DNA of 64,000 bases from Sporichthyaceae bacterium (lineage in GTDB: Bacteria > Actinomycetota > Actinomycetes > Sporichthyales > Sporichthyaceae). Below, one piece after another: positions 61,237 to 64,000 of the stretch (the first letter of the stretch is position 1; each line of letters begins with the position of its first letter). The DNA lies in the NCBI GenBank assembly GCA_036269075.1, contig DATASX010000018.1:1-64000 (forward strand), given 5' to 3'. The notes below the pieces were generated by a model. The model was not told where the DNA came from and searched no databases. It saw only the letters and a program-made list of their open reading frames with translations. Position numbers and translations under genes: made by a program.

Positions 61237-61795
61237 GCTGACCTCACGTTCTCCCGGCTAGCTTCGGGATGGTCGAAGGCCCCGTCGATGTTCACGCGTC
61301 GACGGGGCCGGCACACGTCATCGGCGGCATCGCCGCAACGTGTCGTTGGGGTGGGGTGGGGGTGGACACACCGAAGCGGGCGTGGCCCGACGCAAGGGCA
61401 GCTCCATCTGTGTGCGGGCACCCTGACGGGTATGGCCCGGTGTCACGTTGGAAACTGCGGGGTCTGGGCAGCGGCGTCGCACTATGCCACGGTCGCCTTG
61501 GCTTCCGCGACGCTTCCCGGCGTGTCGTCCGGGCAAAGGCCCGAAGGTTGGCCGCAGGCGCCGACCGAGAATTCGCAGGTCAACCGCGAGATTCGGGTCC
61601 GACGCCACCCCGGGATCGGGCCTGATTTCCGTTTCCCGGCACGGGCGTCGTCCCGCGACTGTTGCGTGAATTTGCAAGTATCTCCGAAGCGGCGAAATCG
61701 ATTAACCCCACGGATGTGATGTCGGTCCCGACTTGTGGCTACCCGCCGATTCCGGTGATTGGGTGGAAGTCTCGAAGTGTCTACAGGAGTTTGCT
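61237..61795. other. 559-bp divergent spacer with one strong hairpin
   Basis: No coding region here has convincing composition or a ribosome-binding site. The main visible structure is the 11-bp hairpin at 61278-61309. The right end holds the AGGAG (61785-61789) of the hydrolase gene and A/T-richer DNA (61660-61710) that probably includes its promoter, but no clear -10/-35 was found. The sequence may be decayed former coding DNA. Confidence 0.5.
61278..61309. terminator. 11-bp hairpin in the divergent spacer
   Basis: GGCCCCGTCGA (61278-61288) pairs perfectly with TCGACGGGGCC (61299-61309) around a 10-base loop. It lies 42 bases upstream of the minus-strand gene and is followed on neither side by T-runs. 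It could be an operator or an insulating structure. Confidence 0.4.
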
Positions 61796-62950
61796 ATGTC
61801 CCCTGCTGTCGATGACGTCCTGCGCAATGCGGTTGAGACCGGCGCGGTGCCCAACGTCGTGGCCGTGGCGGCGGATCGTGACGGTATCCGCTACCAGGGC
61901 GCGGCCGGTCCGCGAGCGGTGGGCAGTCCGGAGGAAGTAGCGGTCGACTCGGTCCTCTGGATCGCGTCGATGACCAAGATGGTCACCACCGTCGCCGCGC
62001 TGCAGTTGCGGGAGCGGGGCAAGCTCGACTTCGACGCGCCGGTGGCGGAATACCTGTCCGAGTGGGACAAGATGCAGGTGCTCGAGGGCTTCGCCGGCGA
62101 CACGCCGCGGCTGCGGCAGCCCACGCGGCGGGCGACCGTGGGTGAGCTGGCCACCCACACCGCCGGCCAGACGTACTGGTTCTGGAACGCCGACATGGTC
62201 CGGTACGAGGAACTGACGGGGCACCCCAACGTGATCAGCGGGACGACCGCTGCGCTGTTCCTGCCGCTGGTGGTCGATCCGGGCACGAAGTTCGAGTACG
62301 GCACCAACACCGACTGGCTGGGCCGCGTTGTCGAGGAGGTCGCCGGCCAGCGACTGGACACGTACTTCGCCGAGCACATCACCGGCCCGCTCGGCATGGT
62401 CGACACCGTTTTCGGAGTTGACGAGGAGCGCCGCGAGCGCAAGGTCGCGTTGCACTTCCCGGCCGAGGGCGGCGGTTGGGTCGCCTCCGACATGGAGCTG
62501 CCGGCCGACCCGGACTACTGGAGCGGCGGCCACGGCTTGTACTCCACGGCGCAGGACTACTTGCGCTTCGCCCGGATGCTGCTGGGCGGCGGCGTGTTCA
62601 GCGGGAGCCGGATCCTGGCCGAGGACACCGTCGCGGAGGCGTTCACCAACCGGATCGGCGGGCTCGAGGTCCCGGAGCGCGTGTCAGCTGCCTCGCCTGC
62701 GCACAGCTGCGACTTCGTCTACGGACCCGATCGCAAATGGGGCTGGGGTCTGCTGCTCAACACCAAGGACGAGCCCGGTCGACGCCGCGCGGGCAGCGGG
62801 GCCTGGGCGGGACTGGCCAACACTCACTTCTGGATCGACCCGACCAGCGGGATCACCGGCGCGATCTTCTCCCAGTACCTGCCGTTCGCGACCCCGGGCT
62901 ACGTGCAGATGTACGCCGACTTCGAGAAGGCGATCTACGACCTGGTCTGA
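61796..62950 (+). CDS. Serine hydrolase, beta-lactamase/esterase fold
   Basis: A 384-residue cytoplasmic-looking protein of the class C beta-lactamase superfamily (EstB/PBP-like). The catalytic SxxK is in 'LWIASMTKMVTTVAAL' (Ser58, Lys61). The Tyr motif is in 'GTKFEYGTNTDWLGR', close to the family's YSN, and 'HTAGQTYWFWN' and 'GGHGLYSTAQDYLRFARML' are further family landmarks. It has no signal peptide, so esterase or similar activity is likelier than a drug-resistance beta-lactamase. ATG 61796 has AGGAG (61785-61789) at good spacing. It converges with dipZ. Confidence 0.88.
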   Translation: MSPAVDDVLRNAVETGAVPNVVAVAADRDGIRYQGAAGPRAVGSPEEVAVDSVLWIASMTKMVTTVAALQLRERGKLDFDAPVAEYLSEWDKMQVLEGFAGDTPRLRQPTRRATVGELATHTAGQTYWFWNADMVRYEELTGHPNVISGTTAALFLPLVVDPGTKFEYGTNTDWLGRVVEEVAGQRLDTYFAEHITGPLGMVDTVFGVDEERRERKVALHFPAEGGGWVASDMELPADPDYWSGGHGLYSTAQDYLRFARMLLGGGVFSGSRILAEDTVAEAFTNRIGGLEVPERVSAASPAHSCDFVYGPDRKWGWGLLLNTKDEPGRRRAGSGAWAGLANTHFWIDPTSGITGAIFSQYLPFATPGYVQMYADFEKAIYDLV

Positions 62951-62967
62951 CGCTGTGTCAGATCGGT

Positions 62968-64000
62968 TCAGCCGAACGTGAAGTCGTAGGCCTGGATGCC
63001 GGGCCCGAAGCTCAACTGCAGGACGCCTCGGCCCTTCTTCGGCGGTGCCGTGGTCAGCTGGTACAACGTCGGTACCCCCTTCACCGGCACGGTGTTCACG
63101 TGCTTGCCGTCGAGGACGACGTCGACCGTGCCGTCGCCGCCGAGCACCAGGTAGACCTTGTCGGCCTGGTAGTCCAGGCGCAGCGCGGCGCCCGGACCGG
63201 CGGTCATCTGTTGCGGCCCGATCGTCCAGGTTCCGTTCAGCGCCACGGTGTCCGGGTACAGCCGGCCGTCGTATCGGTACGGCGTCGGGCGGTCCTTGAC
63301 CGGATCCGGCGCGGTGCCGGAGACAGCCAGGGCGTGGCCGTAGCCGAGGTAGGTCTCACCGGTGCCGCCGGTGATCGGTTCCGGGTCGGTGCCGACCGAC
63401 GCCGTGCCCAGGTTCACGCCCTGCTTGGCCTGGCTCAGCAACTGCCGGATCAGGTTCTCGGTGGTCTGGTAGCTGCCCTCGCCGAACGAGCGGTGCCGTA
63501 CCGTTCCGGTCGCGTCGATCAGGTACTCGGCAGGCCAGTACTCGTTCGAGTAGGCGTTCCAGGTCGAGAAGTCGTTGTCCAGTGCGATCGGGTACCGCAC
63601 ACCCAGGCGGGCCGCCTGCTCGACCACGTTGGACTTCACGTGCTCGAACGCGAACTCGGGGGAGTGCACTCCGACCACGACCAGGCCGTCCGCGGCGTAC
63701 TTCTTCGCCCAGCCCTCCACGTAGGGCAGGGTGCGTTGGCAGTTGATGCAGCTGTAGGTCCAGAAGTCGACCAGGACGACCTTGCCCGCCAGGTCGGAGA
63801 TCTTCAGCGGCTTGCCGTCCGGCGTGTTCAGCCAACTGGTGATCCCGGCGAACTCCGGGGCCGGTCCGCAGTTCTGGATGACGTCGCTGTCCGGGGCGCA
63901 GCCCTCGTCGGTGGCCAGCGGTGAGGCCTTCCGGTCCTCACCGGTGACCAGCGAGCGCAGCCGGGACGCGGCGTCGTTGTTCTCCTCGACCTTGCTCTGC
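62968..64000 (-). CDS. dipZ: DipZ-like cytochrome c biogenesis/thioredoxin protein, C-terminal part
   Basis: The minus-strand frame stays open to the window edge, so the N-terminal CcdA-like membrane part is outside. The visible 343 residues comprise a linker with two cysteines (GCAPDS, NCGPAP), then a thioredoxin-like domain: 'VVLVDFWTYSCINCQRTLP' holds the redox pair CINC, followed by 'LVVVGVHSPEFAFEHVKSN' and 'YWPAEYLIDATGTVRHRSF'. A C-terminal beta-rich domain ('VYLVLGGDGTVDVVLDGKHV') matches mycobacterial DipZ. It reduces disulfides outside the membrane. It converges with the hydrolase, 17 bases away. Confidence 0.93.
   Translation of the reverse strand, partial: QSKVEENNDAASRLRSLVTGEDRKASPLATDEGCAPDSDVIQNCGPAPEFAGITSWLNTPDGKPLKISDLAGKVVLVDFWTYSCINCQRTLPYVEGWAKKYAADGLVVVGVHSPEFAFEHVKSNVVEQAARLGVRYPIALDNDFSTWNAYSNEYWPAEYLIDATGTVRHRSFGEGSYQTTENLIRQLLSQAKQGVNLGTASVGTDPEPITGGTGETYLGYGHALAVSGTAPDPVKDRPTPYRYDGRLYPDTVALNGTWTIGPQQMTAGPGAALRLDYQADKVYLVLGGDGTVDVVLDGKHVNTVPVKGVPTLYQLTTAPPKKGRGVLQLSFGPGIQAYDFTFG

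Noticed and set aside
61207-61719. A 170-codon plus-strand frame in the divergent spacer
   Set aside because: It has no ribosome-binding site, odd composition and partly overlaps the minus-strand gene; no recognisable motif.

Overview
The window is 64 kb of very GC-rich, densely packed bacterial DNA. Gene order and sequence point to an actinomycete (Actinomycetota): infC-rpmI-rplT-TrmH-type methyltransferase-PAS kinase-pheST, then argCJBDFRGH, then tyrS-tlyA-nadK-recN-steA-steB-pyrG-NUDIX-ald-xerD-parA-scpAB-rluB-aroH-tyrA-cmk-der. GTG and TTG starts are frequent, and stop/start overlaps (ATGA, GTGA) are common. I cannot fix the genus from sequence alone. No rRNA, CRISPR array, prophage or insertion sequence is visible. 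One tRNA, tRNA-Pro(GGG), lies after der.

Layout. 0-11.6 kb: the end of a 44-residue-repeat protein, an SseB-like protein, the translation genes, a PAS histidine kinase, pheST, a tandem TetR protein, an L,D-transpeptidase-like protein and a YedK/HMCES (SRAP) protein. 11.6-22.1 kb is a minus-strand accessory block. It holds an M15-like zinc peptidase, its paralogue without metal ligands, and a branched-chain-amino-acid-type (Liv) ABC transporter in which both permeases are fused and both ATPases are fused. The transporter is accompanied by a membrane-anchored surface protein, a substrate-binding protein and two small secreted proteins. 22.3-32.1 kb: a family 2 glycosyltransferase and the complete arginine operon with its own ArgR. 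32.1-44.7 kb: a methyltransferase, a 33-residue hydrophobic peptide, Mpg glycosylase, tyrS, tlyA, nadK and recN, followed by an overlapping cell-envelope/division run (steA, steB, a WecA/MraY-like protein, a MurJ-like flippase and a family 4 glycosyltransferase).

44.8-51.7 kb: pyrG and a NUDIX hydrolase, then an accessory insertion. Two tiny aromatic-, Asp- and Cys-containing peptides that share N- and C-terminal motifs lie just upstream of an ABC exporter, with a GC hairpin between the second peptide and the exporter. Next come ald, a third small Tyr/Gly-rich secreted peptide and a membrane protein. 52-60.7 kb: a chromosome-segregation run (xerD, parA, scpA, scpB) leading into rluB, aroH, tyrA, cmk, der and tRNA-Pro. 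60.8-64 kb: a small cysteine-containing protein, a beta-lactamase-fold serine hydrolase and the 3' part of dipZ, which runs off the right edge.

The most interesting material is the peptide pair plus exporter (47.2-49.7 kb), the degenerate peptidase paralogue, the tandem TetR protein, the fused Liv transporter with its secreted companions, and a strongly over-represented palindrome TGACG-N3-CGTCA. Several genes appear to be leaderless, with a -10 box 6-7 bases before the start. infC most likely starts at ATC and steB at CTG.
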